This document shows positions 29,085 to 35,907 of a DNA stretch of 42,547 bases, piece by piece. Below the pieces are notes generated by a model, which was not told the DNA's origin, ran no database searches, and worked only from the letters and a program-made list of their open reading frames with translations. The stretch spans positions 1 through 42,547 of the IMG/VR virus record IMGVR_UViG_3300045999_007964; one strand, written 5' to 3'. The stretch comes from a virus. The first letter of the stretch is position 1. Each line of letters opens with the position of its first letter. A program made the translations under genes and the position numbers.

Positions 29085-29646
29085 TAACCACATCCTCAAC
29101 TTTTGGGTATTTCACAACAACATCAGCACAAACTTTGAAGTAAGGACTTTCTGGATGGAACATCACTCCATTTTTATAAGCTTCGCCGCATTTTAATAGT
29201 CTAACCAATTCAAAATCTAATCTTGCTTTATCAGTCTCTGCTTGTTGTCTTGCAATTTCAGTCTCTGCTCTCTTCTTACATAAGTTCATTAGATTGCTAT
29301 CTAATGGTATGTTGAGACCTGCAGAAATTCCCCAGTTACCATTGCGTGATGCAAAAGATTCGGGATCATCACTTCCATTGTTACTACTCATGGCAAACGG
29401 GGAGACTGAAAAAGTTGCACCTTGGCAACTTACTCCACCGCCATAAGTGTTAACTGCATATGGTCCTTGAAGAACTTGAACTGCTTGATTAGTTACATTT
29501 CCTGTAGCACTTGCACTTGGACCAGCAATGTTTGTATTGCTGGGTGCAGGAGTGCTTTGAGCAAATGCAGTTCCAGTTGAGATTATTGCGTAAAGACAGA
29601 GATTGATGTAGTAGTTGATTGCGTTTCTGTGGTGCGATCTATCCAT
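29062..29646 (-). CDS. Secreted protein of the inverted operon
   Basis: 194 residues. Signal peptide ending STGTAFA-QS (residues about 20-31). Mature part: GPYAVNTYGGGVSCQGATFS, SVSPFAMSSNNG, a helical AETEIARQQAETDKARLDFE stretch and two Cys pairs. Looks like an outer-membrane or periplasmic assembly factor; cyanobacterial proteins of similar style exist but I cannot name one. Start overlaps the upstream gene by 64 bases, with no later start available. Confidence 0.65.
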   Translation of the reverse strand: MDRSHHRNAINYYINLCLYAIISTGTAFAQSTPAPSNTNIAGPSASATGNVTNQAVQVLQGPYAVNTYGGGVSCQGATFSVSPFAMSSNNGSDDPESFASRNGNWGISAGLNIPLDSNLMNLCKKRAETEIARQQAETDKARLDFELVRLLKCGEAYKNGVMFHPESPYFKVCADVVVKYPKVEDVVNGTNTTN

Positions 29647-29948
29647 GTTTCTTTTGCCACTCCAGGGCCAAGATACGTCTCACTAAATTGAAATGGGGCA
29701 CCTTGAGTCATGATGGAATAACTAGCACCCCTTTGGGGGATACCTGGAATGTTAATGTTGGTTCCAGATACAGTATATGATTCGCCAGTAGTGTATTCAA
29801 CTTGACGAATAGTTTCTATGACTTTTGTTGTTGATTCTGTTGTTGCGTTAATTGTACCTCTTGTAAAATTAGGCACAACACTTTCAGCATAAACGGGAGT
29901 ACAAGTGACTCCCGTCGCCAAAAGCAAAGCGGGAGTTAAATGTCTCAT
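29583..29948 (-). CDS. Secreted SGTN-motif protein, copy 2
   Basis: 121 residues. Signal peptide MRHLTPALLLATGVTCTPVYA then mature SVVPNF. ESYTVSGTNINIPGIPQRGA, SYSIMTQGAPFQFSET and a Thr/Ser-rich end parallel the protein encoded just upstream (SYSASGTN..., YDINTPGQAFSFSET). The pair are paralogues, probably beta-rich surface or fibre subunits. Four-base overlap with copy 1. Confidence 0.65.
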   Translation of the reverse strand: MRHLTPALLLATGVTCTPVYAESVVPNFTRGTINATTESTTKVIETIRQVEYTTGESYTVSGTNINIPGIPQRGASYSIMTQGAPFQFSETYLGPGVAKETWIDRTTETQSTTTSISVFTQ

Positions 29949-30406
29949 TTGAATACGCTTAATTCAATCGATCTTTGAGCAGTTGCACTTGTACCTGCAC
30001 CACCAGCAGTAACAGTTGGGACACCAGTTGGGGAAAGAGTTCCCGCGAGAGTTCCTTTCTCACCACCAACTTGAGTTACGCTATCTCCGTAGAGATTTGG
30101 CGTTCCAATTACACCATTAGTAACTGTTTGAGTAGTAACTGGAGTATCAGCAGCATTGATAGTTTCGGAAAAACTAAATGCTTGTCCTGGAGTATTGATA
30201 TCATAGGTTCCAGCACCACCAACACCACCAAAGGATGTTGCTTGGACATTGGTTCCTGATGCTGAATATGAAGCACCGATTCGGGTTGATTGAACTGCAG
30301 CACCATCAACTTTCAATTGTACGGAGTCAGTGATTTTTGATGTGATTTCAGCAGCATTAACTGGGATTGCGAAGAATAACGAAAAGGCTAGAATAAGTCT
30401 TTTCAT
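29945..30406 (-). CDS. Secreted SGTN-motif protein, copy 1
   Basis: 153 residues. Signal peptide MKRLILAFSLFFAIPVNA-AE. Mature part is Gly/Thr/Ser/Val-rich, predicted beta: ASYSASGTNVQATSFGGVGG, GTYDINTPGQAFSFSET, TQTVTNGVIG. Shares the SYSxSGTN and TPGQAFSFSET pattern with copy 2. First gene of the minus-strand operon; a CTAAATA late motif lies upstream on the same strand. Export of phage proteins to the host envelope is uncommon and points to surface modification. Confidence 0.68.
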   Translation of the reverse strand: MKRLILAFSLFFAIPVNAAEITSKITDSVQLKVDGAAVQSTRIGASYSASGTNVQATSFGGVGGAGTYDINTPGQAFSFSETINAADTPVTTQTVTNGVIGTPNLYGDSVTQVGGEKGTLAGTLSPTGVPTVTAGGAGTSATAQRSIELSVFK

Positions 30407-30433
30407 TTTCTTTTATTGTGTGAACACTAAAAG

Positions 30434-30440
30434 TATTTAG
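30434..30440 (-). promoter_or_regulatory. Possible late promoter CTAAATA of the inverted operon
   Basis: Reverse complement reads CTAAATA, 27 bases before the ATG of the first minus-strand gene and only about ten bases from the divergent psbA promoter. Confidence 0.5.
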
Positions 30441-30450
30441 TAAAAAGGGC

Positions 30451-30479
30451 TTGACGGGGCGGTGGGGGCGTGCTATGAT
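30451..30479 (+). promoter_or_regulatory. psbA promoter
   Basis: TTGACG (30451-30456), 17 bases that are unusually GC-rich, TATGAT (30474-30479). Confidence 0.82.
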
Positions 30480-30650
30480 AAATAGGTAAACAAATGTTAC
30501 GAAACTTAAACATTCTGTAACACTGTTAAACTCCCCGTAAACCGAGACCTCTAGGGAGTATAAATGACGTCTCTCATATCCCCGCTGAGGGTGCGGGGAA
30601 CATAGTAACTCCACCATTTCCCTGATGGTCTTACTAACTGTTTAATAACA
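30480..30650 (+). other. Structured psbA leader, possible pseudoknot
   Basis: About 165 bases without a gene. ACTCCC (30530-30535) pairs GGGAGT (30554-30559). GAGAC (30544-30548) in its loop can pair GTCTC (30569-30573) outside it, giving an H-type pseudoknot. A further hairpin CCCCGC/GCGGGG (30590-30608) follows. Conserved PhotoRC RNA motifs are known upstream of psbA in cyanobacteria and cyanophages, so this leader is a candidate member. Confidence 0.6.
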
Positions 30651-31730
30651 ATGACTGCTACAATTTCAATTCAAAAACAGAATAATCTTTGGGAACAATT
30701 TTGCAACTGGATTACCAGCACCGATAATCGTTTGTATGTCGGGTGGTTTGGTGTATTGATGGTGCCTTGCCTCCTTGCTGCAACAATCTGCTTCATCGTT
30801 GCATTCATCGGTGCTCCCCCAGTGGACATTGATGGCATCCGTGAACCCGTTGCTGGTTCACTCATGTACGGAAACAACATCATCTCTGGTGCTGTGATTC
30901 CTTCGTCCAACGCAATTGGACTGCACTTCTACCCAATCTGGGAAGCCGCTTCACTTGATGAGTGGCTTTACAACGGTGGTCCTTTCCAACTTGTTGTCTT
31001 CCACTTCCTGATTGGTATCTATGCTTATATGGGTCGTGAGTGGGAACTTTCCTACCGTCTGGGTATGCGTCCTTGGATCTGCGTTGCATATTCTGCACCT
31101 GTTGCTGCTGCATCTGCTGTATTCCTGGTCTATCCTTTCGGTCAAGGTTCTTTCTCTGACGCCATGCCCCTGGGTATCTCCGGCACCTTCAACTACATGT
31201 TGGTGTTCCAGGCTGAGCACAACATCCTGATGCACCCCTTCCACATGCTGGGGGTGGCGGGTGTGTTCGGTGGCTCCCTGTTCTCCGCCATGCATGGTTC
31301 GCTGGTGACCTCCTCACTGGTGCGTGAAACCACCGAAACCGAGAGCCAGAACTACGGCTACAAGTTCGGTCAGGAGGAAGAGACCTACAACATCGTGGCT
31401 GCCCACGGTTATTTCGGTCGCCTGATCTTCCAATACGCTTCGTTCAACAACTCTCGTTCACTTCACTTCTTCCTTGCTGCCTGGCCTGTTGTAGGTATCT
31501 GGTTCACCGCTCTTGGTGTTTCTACGATGGCATTCAACCTCAACGGTTTCAACTTCAACCAGTCTCTGCTTGATAGTCAGGGTCGTGTTGTTAACACCTG
31601 GGCTGATGTTCTGAACCGTGCTGGTCTGGGCATGGAGGTGTCCCACGAAAGGAACGCCCACAATTTTCCATTGGATCTTGCAAGTGTAGAAGCAACACCT
31701 ATTGCTTTGACTGCTCCTTCTATTGGTTGA
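30651..31730 (+). CDS. psbA: Photosystem II D1 protein
   Basis: 359 residues, full length with no intron. All D1 hallmarks are present, e.g. ENRxxxxW-type start [80 protein letters not shown], and C-terminus NFPLDLA followed by a processed tail. Phage D1 replaces the photodamaged host protein and keeps energy flowing during infection. About 31160-31440 is markedly GC-rich (one 60-base block is about 62 percent GC versus about 32 percent near the start), suggesting recombination with host psbA. Own promoter, structured leader and terminator. Confidence 0.98.
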   Translation: MTATISIQKQNNLWEQFCNWITSTDNRLYVGWFGVLMVPCLLAATICFIVAFIGAPPVDIDGIREPVAGSLMYGNNIISGAVIPSSNAIGLHFYPIWEAASLDEWLYNGGPFQLVVFHFLIGIYAYMGREWELSYRLGMRPWICVAYSAPVAAASAVFLVYPFGQGSFSDAMPLGISGTFNYMLVFQAEHNILMHPFHMLGVAGVFGGSLFSAMHGSLVTSSLVRETTETESQNYGYKFGQEEETYNIVAAHGYFGRLIFQYASFNNSRSLHFFLAAWPVVGIWFTALGVSTMAFNLNGFNFNQSLLDSQGRVVNTWADVLNRAGLGMEVSHERNAHNFPLDLASVEATPIALTAPSIG

Positions 31731-31750
31731 TAAAACTTCAATAGTTTTTG

Positions 31751-31777
31751 AGAGACCCTTTTGGGTCTCTTTTTTTA
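31751..31777 (+). terminator. psbA terminator
   Basis: AGAGACCC-TTTT-GGGTCTCT followed by T-run; the last T begins TATAAATA. Confidence 0.9.
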
Positions 31778-31783
31778 TAAATA
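31776..31783 (+). promoter_or_regulatory. Late promoter TATAAATA
   Basis: Exact octamer fused to the psbA terminator, 25 bases before the HNH gene. Confidence 0.78.
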
Positions 31784-31808
31784 ATATTGCACGATAAAAA
31801 GCACGAAA

Positions 31809-32228
31809 ATGTCTAAACTTTATTCTGACTTATACAGAAAGTGTATGACTTGTGGTGAGCAAAAATACGCAACCGAATTTTATGTTCGTGATAAAAAGAC
31901 TGGTAGGAGACATTCTGTATGTAAAATATGCGATAGAAAAAGAGTAAAGGAGCAATATAATGCAGAAACTTATAGAAATCAACATCTCAAAAGAAACTAT
32001 GGTATAACTCTCAACGAATACAATCAAATGCTTCTAGAACAGGAGCATCGTTGTAAAATTTGTGGAACTACTGAACCAGGTGGAAAGTATGGAAAGTTTA
32101 TGGTAGACCACTCTCATAATACTGGTGAAGTTAGAGGACTTTTATGTAAAAGTTGCAACATAGCTTTGGGTGAAGTAGGAGACAATATCAGCACTCTTCA
32201 AAAAATGATAGAATACCTAAATACCTAA
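31809..32228 (+). CDS. Endonuclease VII-type HNH endonuclease next to psbA
   Basis: 139 residues. N-terminal zinc knuckle CMTCGEQK...CKICDRKR, then a second set CKICGTTEP...DHSHNTGEVRGLLCKSCN, the recombination endonuclease VII fold with DH as catalytic pair. Related free-standing homing endonucleases occur just downstream of psbA in other cyanomyoviruses and target psbA (S-PM2 F-CphI); this gene sits 78 bases after psbA, so it is a likely counterpart. psbA here has no intron. Followed by a modular phage protein. Confidence 0.9.
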   Translation: MSKLYSDLYRKCMTCGEQKYATEFYVRDKKTGRRHSVCKICDRKRVKEQYNAETYRNQHLKRNYGITLNEYNQMLLEQEHRCKICGTTEPGGKYGKFMVDHSHNTGEVRGLLCKSCNIALGEVGDNISTLQKMIEYLNT

Positions 32229-32239
32229 ATACCTAAATA
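32217..32239 (+). repeat. Three tandem CTAAATA late-promoter-like motifs
   Basis: CTAAATA at 32217-32223, 32225-32231 and 32233-32239, an 8-base period crossing the HNH stop codon. The last copy is 20 bases before the next ATG. May strengthen late transcription or be slippage-generated. Confidence 0.6.
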
Positions 32240-32259
32240 ACTAAAAAGTATTTGTAAAA

Positions 32260-32868
32260 ATGGACGCACAAGAACTTCGCAACCTCCAAGAAGCATATAT
32301 GGAAGTTTATGAACTTGATGAAGGTAATAAAAAAAATAAGCAAAAAAAGAACGATGCTGTTTCTAAAATAATTCAGAAAAAACTCCATCCTTCAGTTTTA
32401 CCATCATTGACTTATGGTAGAAGAGAATTGAAAAATGAACAAGCAGACCTCTACGACATCATCCTCTCACACTTACTTGATGAAGGATATGCTGAAACCG
32501 TTGAATCAGCAGAAGCAATTATGGTGAATATGAGCGAAGACTGGAGATATCATATTTTAGAAGAAGTCCTTGATGAAGAAAATGAAAGAGGACAGAGAAG
32601 AGCCGCAGCGAGGAACATGATAGACAGACATAGGACCATGACTAAGGGAGTGTCTCCAGAAGATCGAACTGGTCCAGAGGGATACCTAAGACATAGGGCT
32701 AAAACTGAAAGACCTACAACTCTAAGAAATACCAGTTCAGCGGGACAAAGAAGAGCCGCAGCGAGGAATACGATAGACAGATCAGCAACTATGAGTAAGG
32801 GAGTGTCTCCAGAAGATCGAACTGGTCCAGAGGGATACCTAAGACATAGGGCTAAAACTGGCGGATGA
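32260..32868 (+). CDS. Modular phage protein 2 (same terminal modules, internal repeat)
   Basis: 202 residues. Begins MDAQELRNLQEAYMEVY and contains DLYDIILSHLLDEGYAET plus AEAIMVNMSEDWR as in the protein at 27258, but here the second module is central and is followed by two copies of a 39-residue repeat (RRAAARN, KGVSPEDRTGPEGYL, RHRAKT). Upstream DNA (ACTAAAAAGTATT ahead of the ATG) is conserved as well. Overall basic. Probably a virion-internal or structural protein; evidence for that is the LQE-type processing site and late expression only. Confidence 0.75.
   Translation: MDAQELRNLQEAYMEVYELDEGNKKNKQKKNDAVSKIIQKKLHPSVLPSLTYGRRELKNEQADLYDIILSHLLDEGYAETVESAEAIMVNMSEDWRYHILEEVLDEENERGQRRAAARNMIDRHRTMTKGVSPEDRTGPEGYLRHRAKTERPTTLRNTSSAGQRRAAARNTIDRSATMSKGVSPEDRTGPEGYLRHRAKTGG
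32591..32860 (+). repeat. Direct repeat within modular protein 2
   Basis: Copies at 32591-32707 and 32744-32860, offset 153 bases, so in frame (51 codons). The last 64 bases of each copy are identical, while the first part shows several substitutions, suggesting recent gene conversion or duplication. Confidence 0.85.
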
Positions 32869-32875
32869 TATAATT

Positions 32876-32900
32876 AGAGGGTGTAACAACCCTCTTTTTT
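32876..32900 (+). terminator. Terminator after modular protein 2
   Basis: AGAGGGT-GTAACA-ACCCTCT and T-run. The next ATG begins immediately after the T-run. Confidence 0.8.
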
Positions 32901-33023
32901 ATGTCTCATAATAATCAACATCATCCTATGGAATCCTGGGTTATCTGGGCAGGTGTAGGTATGATGGTCTTTACAGTTCTTGTATTTGCTTTATTTACTC
33001 TTGGGCAGATGTATTGGGGATAA
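32901..33023 (+). CDS. 40-residue membrane microprotein
   Basis: ATG at 32901 directly behind the terminator T-run (an inner ATG at 32931 is possible). Short His/Asn head, then one span (WVIWAGVGMMVFTVLVFALF) and TLGQMYWG. No Shine-Dalgarno is visible, which lowers confidence, but the helix is convincing. Confidence 0.5.
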   Translation: MSHNNQHHPMESWVIWAGVGMMVFTVLVFALFTLGQMYWG

Positions 33024-33050
33024 AATAATAAATATCTAAAAACATAAAAG

Positions 33051-33281
33051 ATGAAAACTTTTAAACAGTTTATTTTGGAATGTTTATTGGAAGGCATGGC
33101 AACACAAAGCACTGTTGATAAACCTGGATTTAGTTCAGATGCTGATGATATTGGACCTGTTGCTGGAAGAAGTCCAAAGATGTTTTTCATAGGCAGAAAA
33201 TTTGTTAAAACATATTCTAATGGTAAGTCTAAAGCAGAAAAAATTTGGTTAGATTCTTTTAAAAAATATCAAAATTTATGA
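33051..33281 (+). CDS. Candidate injected internal protein with capsid-targeting-like N-terminus
   Basis: 76 residues, basic. The start MKTFKQFILECLLEG resembles the capsid-targeting sequence of T4 internal proteins (MKTYQEFIAEA), and LLE-G fits the LxE cleavage of prohead protease gp21. The remainder (PKMFFIGRKFVKTYSNGKSK, AEKIWLDSFKKYQNL) would then be a small mature protein packaged with DNA and injected. AATAAATA at 33027-33034 may be its late promoter. By established knowledge T4 internal proteins use this route; for this protein it is inference. Confidence 0.6.
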   Translation: MKTFKQFILECLLEGMATQSTVDKPGFSSDADDIGPVAGRSPKMFFIGRKFVKTYSNGKSKAEKIWLDSFKKYQNL

Positions 33282-33308
33282 ATAAATTTGGTTGAGTATA
33301 AACACTCA

Positions 33309-33337
33309 TTGACTCCTGTGTTAAGCAATGTTAAGAT
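33309..33337 (+). promoter_or_regulatory. psbD promoter
   Basis: TTGACT (33309-33314), 17 bases, TAAGAT (33332-33337), 26 bases before the ATG. Confidence 0.75.
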
Positions 33338-33363
33338 AAATATGAGAAACGATATGGGAGGTT

Positions 33364-34425
33364 ATGACTTCTTCTACACTTTCAATTCCAAACCAGCAAA
33401 AAGGTTGGTTTGATTTATTAGATGATTGGTTGAAAAGGGATAGATTTGTTTTCGTTGGTTGGAGTGGTTTGCTCCTATTTCCAACAGCATATCTTGCTCT
33501 TGGAGGTTGGTTGACTGGAACAACATTTGTTTCATCTTGGTATACGCACGGTATTGCTTCCAGTTATTTGGAAGGTTGTAATTTTTTAACATCTGCGGTA
33601 AGCACCCCTGCAGATTCTATGGGTCATTCTCTTCTTCTACTTTGGGGTCCTGAGTCTCAGGGAGATTTCGTCAGGTGGTGCCAACTTGGGGGACTCTGGA
33701 CTTTTGTGGCGCTCCACGGGGCTTTCAGCCTGATTGGATTCATGCTTCGCCAGTTTGAGATTTCACGACTGGTAGGTATCCGTCCTTATAATGCAATCGC
33801 ATTCTCTGGTCCTATTGCAGTATTCGTTTCTGTATTCCTGATGTACCCTCTGGGTCAATCCAGTTGGTTCTTTGCCCCTTCCTTCGGGGTCGCAGCAATC
33901 TTCAGGTTCCTTCTATTCCTCCAGGGTTTCCACAACTGGACTCTCAATCCTTTCCATATGATGGGAGTTGCTGGTATATTGGGAGGTGCTCTACTATGTG
34001 CTATTCATGGTGCAACGGTTGAAAACACCCTCTACGAAGACGGGGACAAAGCAAACACCTTCAAAGCTTTTGAACCCACCCAAGAAGAGGAAACCTATTC
34101 AATGGTTACAGCGAATAGGTACTGGTCTCAAATTTTTGGTATCGCTTTTAGTAATAAGCGTTGGCTCCATTTCTTTATGTTGTTTGTACCTGTTATGGGT
34201 CTTTGGACATCTAGTATTGGAATTATTGGGCTCGCTCTTAACCTTAGAGCATACGATTTCGTCTCACAGGAAATTCGTGCAGCAGAAGATCCAGAATTTG
34301 AAACGTTCTACACGAAAAATATCCTTCTAAACGAAGGTCTTCGTGCTTGGATGGCACCAGTAGATCAACCTCACGAGAACTTTGTGTTCCCAGAGGAAGT
34401 TCTCCCTCGCGGAAACGCACTCTAA
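33364..34425 (+). CDS. psbD: Photosystem II D2 protein
   Basis: 353 residues. [20 protein letters not shown] start, [40 protein letters not shown], and C-terminus [15 protein letters not shown] are D2 signatures. Start ATG has GGGAGG upstream. With psbA it lets the phage renew the photosystem II core. The middle (about 33600-33960) is more GC-rich than the ends, as in psbA. Own promoter and terminator make it monocistronic. Confidence 0.98.
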   Translation: MTSSTLSIPNQQKGWFDLLDDWLKRDRFVFVGWSGLLLFPTAYLALGGWLTGTTFVSSWYTHGIASSYLEGCNFLTSAVSTPADSMGHSLLLLWGPESQGDFVRWCQLGGLWTFVALHGAFSLIGFMLRQFEISRLVGIRPYNAIAFSGPIAVFVSVFLMYPLGQSSWFFAPSFGVAAIFRFLLFLQGFHNWTLNPFHMMGVAGILGGALLCAIHGATVENTLYEDGDKANTFKAFEPTQEEETYSMVTANRYWSQIFGIAFSNKRWLHFFMLFVPVMGLWTSSIGIIGLALNLRAYDFVSQEIRAAEDPEFETFYTKNILLNEGLRAWMAPVDQPHENFVFPEEVLPRGNAL

Positions 34426-34435
34426 AAATAAATAT

Positions 34436-34461
34436 AAGGAGTTCTTTGAACTCCTTTTTTT
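34436..34461 (+). terminator. psbD terminator
   Basis: AAGGAGTTC-TTT-GAACTCCTT followed by T-run. Confidence 0.9.
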
Positions 34462-34542
34462 ATGCTTCTCATTCTTATACTATTCCAACTTTTTGGAATT
34501 TTTATGTTTCTAATGTCATTGACAGACCACTATCATTACTAA
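34462..34542 (+). CDS. Possible 26-residue membrane microprotein
   Basis: ATG right after the terminator T-run; LLILILFQLFGIFMFLMSLT then a short His/Tyr tail. No ribosome binding site seen. Same geometry as the ORF at 32901. Confidence 0.35.
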   Translation: MLLILILFQLFGIFMFLMSLTDHYHY

Positions 34543-34547
34543 CAATT

Positions 34548-34709
34548 ATGAAAAACCTATCTCTTTCAGAAGATCAAATCAAACTTCTTGCTGATGCAAT
34601 TTGGATGCGTCAAAGATGTTTTGTTGCTGGGGATAAAAGATTTAAAGAATACGGAGCAATGTTAGACACACTCCTTGAAGATATGGATTATGTTCCTAAT
34701 AGATCTTGA
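34548..34709 (+). CDS. Hypothetical 53-residue protein
   Basis: Helical, soluble: LSLSEDQIKLLADAIWMRQR and EYGAMLDTLLEDMDY. Starts shortly after psbD unit and is followed within two bases by another small gene. No recognised domain. Confidence 0.6.
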   Translation: MKNLSLSEDQIKLLADAIWMRQRCFVAGDKRFKEYGAMLDTLLEDMDYVPNRS

Positions 34710-34710
34710 A

Positions 34711-34830
34711 ATGATCACCTCCGAAACTCCATATAAATTGGCAGAGATCATTAGAGATACTTGGCCAAACCTTTACAGACCGCCAGTAAAGACTTATAAT
34801 CAATCAAAAGCACAAGAAAAGAATGTATGA
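34711..34830 (+). CDS. Hypothetical 39-residue protein
   Basis: ATG two bases after the previous stop, stop overlapping the next gene by eight bases. SETPYKLAEIIRDTWPNLYR suggests an amphipathic helix. Function unknown. Confidence 0.5.
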   Translation: MITSETPYKLAEIIRDTWPNLYRPPVKTYNQSKAQEKNV

Positions 34831-35107
34831 TTATTGGGTGGTTACCGACAAAACCACAGGTAGAGTAATTGCTCATTGTGGAGAAGAGAATGATGCATTG
34901 ATGTTAGTTGGATTTGATAAAGATAAAAGAAGTTATCGCAAACAAAAGTTTATTTTGGATCAAGTCATTACAGTAACGTCAACAACAGATAAGCAACTTC
35001 CTGGTCAACAAGGTTTACCTGCAGCAAAAGAAGAACTACCTCCTATAGAACTTCAACAACAAGTATGGTTGCCTGAAGGACAGGGAATTCCAGTTAACGC
35101 TAAATAA
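34823..35107 (+). CDS. Hypothetical 94-residue protein
   Basis: MYDYWVVTDKTTGRVIAHCG and ALMLVGFDKDKRSYRKQKF indicate a small beta domain; the second half is Gln/Pro-rich and likely flexible (LPGQQGLPAAKEELPPIELQ). Family unknown. Confidence 0.62.
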   Translation: MYDYWVVTDKTTGRVIAHCGEENDALMLVGFDKDKRSYRKQKFILDQVITVTSTTDKQLPGQQGLPAAKEELPPIELQQQVWLPEGQGIPVNAK

Positions 35108-35124
35108 CTTTCAGTTTATAAAGA

Positions 35125-35364
35125 ATGATGAAGTTTACAGTTTATTCAAAAGATGGTTGCCCATATTGCACAAAAGTTCAGCAGGTGTTAGAGTTGGCAC
35201 AACTACAACATGTAGTCTACAAATTGAATACGGATTTTACTCGCGATGAGTTTTATGCTGAGTTTGGAGAAGGTTCTACCTTCCCTCAAGTGATTGTAAA
35301 TGATCAACACATTGGTGGATGCACAGATACTGTTCAATATCTAAAGGAGCAAAATTTAGTTTAA
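35125..35364 (+). CDS. Glutaredoxin
   Basis: 79 residues. VYSKDGCPYCTKVQQVLELA has the CPYC redox site; FPQVIVNDQHIGGCTD gives the cis-Pro and GSH-binding GG. Reduces ribonucleotide reductase or disulphides using glutathione; T4-like phages often carry one (nrdC-like). Two consecutive ATGs at 35125 and 35128. Stop overlaps the next ATG. Confidence 0.93.
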   Translation: MMKFTVYSKDGCPYCTKVQQVLELAQLQHVVYKLNTDFTRDEFYAEFGEGSTFPQVIVNDQHIGGCTDTVQYLKEQNLV

Positions 35365-35723
35365 TGAATAATAATCTTCACGAAGTTTACAGCGATGTAG
35401 AAAAGGCAATTGACTATGCCTTTAATGGTCAATTTGTTTTGAAGTTTTATGATTATCTAAAGGTTCGTGGAACTAAAAAAATTGAAGTAGAACAATTTAT
35501 TGAAAGTAATACGGCACATGAGCTGAGTAATCTTGTAATGGATTTAGATGATTATCTTGAAGGTGGTTCTGATGAGATGCATAAACAACTTCGTGAGGGA
35601 TATGGTCACATTCCAAAACCACAAGCAAGAAAGATAAGAAATTACCTGTATGGTATTCTTGAGGATGCCTGGAGATATAATCATGACAAAAGACCAGGAA
35701 GGCGGAAGAAGCAAACTAAATAA
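35364..35723 (+). CDS. Hypothetical 119-residue protein
   Basis: TAATG overlap with glutaredoxin. Helical: EVYSDVEKAIDYAFNGQFVL, LVMDLDDYLEGGSDEMHKQL, KIRNYLYGILEDAWRYN, and a basic end (KRPGRRKKQTK). Possibly nucleic-acid-binding through the tail. No family recognised. Confidence 0.68.
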   Translation: MNNNLHEVYSDVEKAIDYAFNGQFVLKFYDYLKVRGTKKIEVEQFIESNTAHELSNLVMDLDDYLEGGSDEMHKQLREGYGHIPKPQARKIRNYLYGILEDAWRYNHDKRPGRRKKQTK

Positions 35724-35889
35724 ATCAGAACCTCAAATCAATAGAGGTGTTGAATTATTACTACGCAATAGGAGGAGGAAATCATCAACGCCAAAGACTT
35801 TTCAAGTGAAGTTTGGTAAAATGATTTCTCTCTTCCGTAGAGAGTTTCATTTCTTTATAGAATTTCATTTTGATATTAGGAAAAAATAA
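35683..35889 (+). CDS. Basic 68-residue protein
   Basis: ATG at 35683 inside the end of the previous gene (41-base overlap). Basic middle (INRGVELLLRNRRRKSSTPK) and aromatic end (LFRREFHFFIEFHFDIRKK). The composition is not random translation-like; function unknown. Confidence 0.55.
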   Translation: MTKDQEGGRSKLNKSEPQINRGVELLLRNRRRKSSTPKTFQVKFGKMISLFRREFHFFIEFHFDIRKK

Positions 35890-35907
35890 ACTCTCTGGAG
35901 AAGGAAA

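Noticed and set aside
29975-30259. Plus-strand Ser/Thr-rich frame opposite the secreted protein gene
   Set aside because: Low-complexity shadow; the minus-strand gene has a signal peptide and a paralogue.
30651-31730. Group I intron in psbA
   Set aside because: The reading frame is continuous with the standard 359 residues and all D1 motifs, although an intron-associated type of nuclease sits nearby.
32217-32239. CRISPR-like short repeat array
   Set aside because: Units are 8 bases with no spacers; they are promoter-like motifs. No CRISPR array was seen anywhere in the window.
34519-34547. TTGACA as promoter for the gene at 34548
   Set aside because: No acceptable -10 lies at 16-18 bases; the best hexamer is ACAATT.
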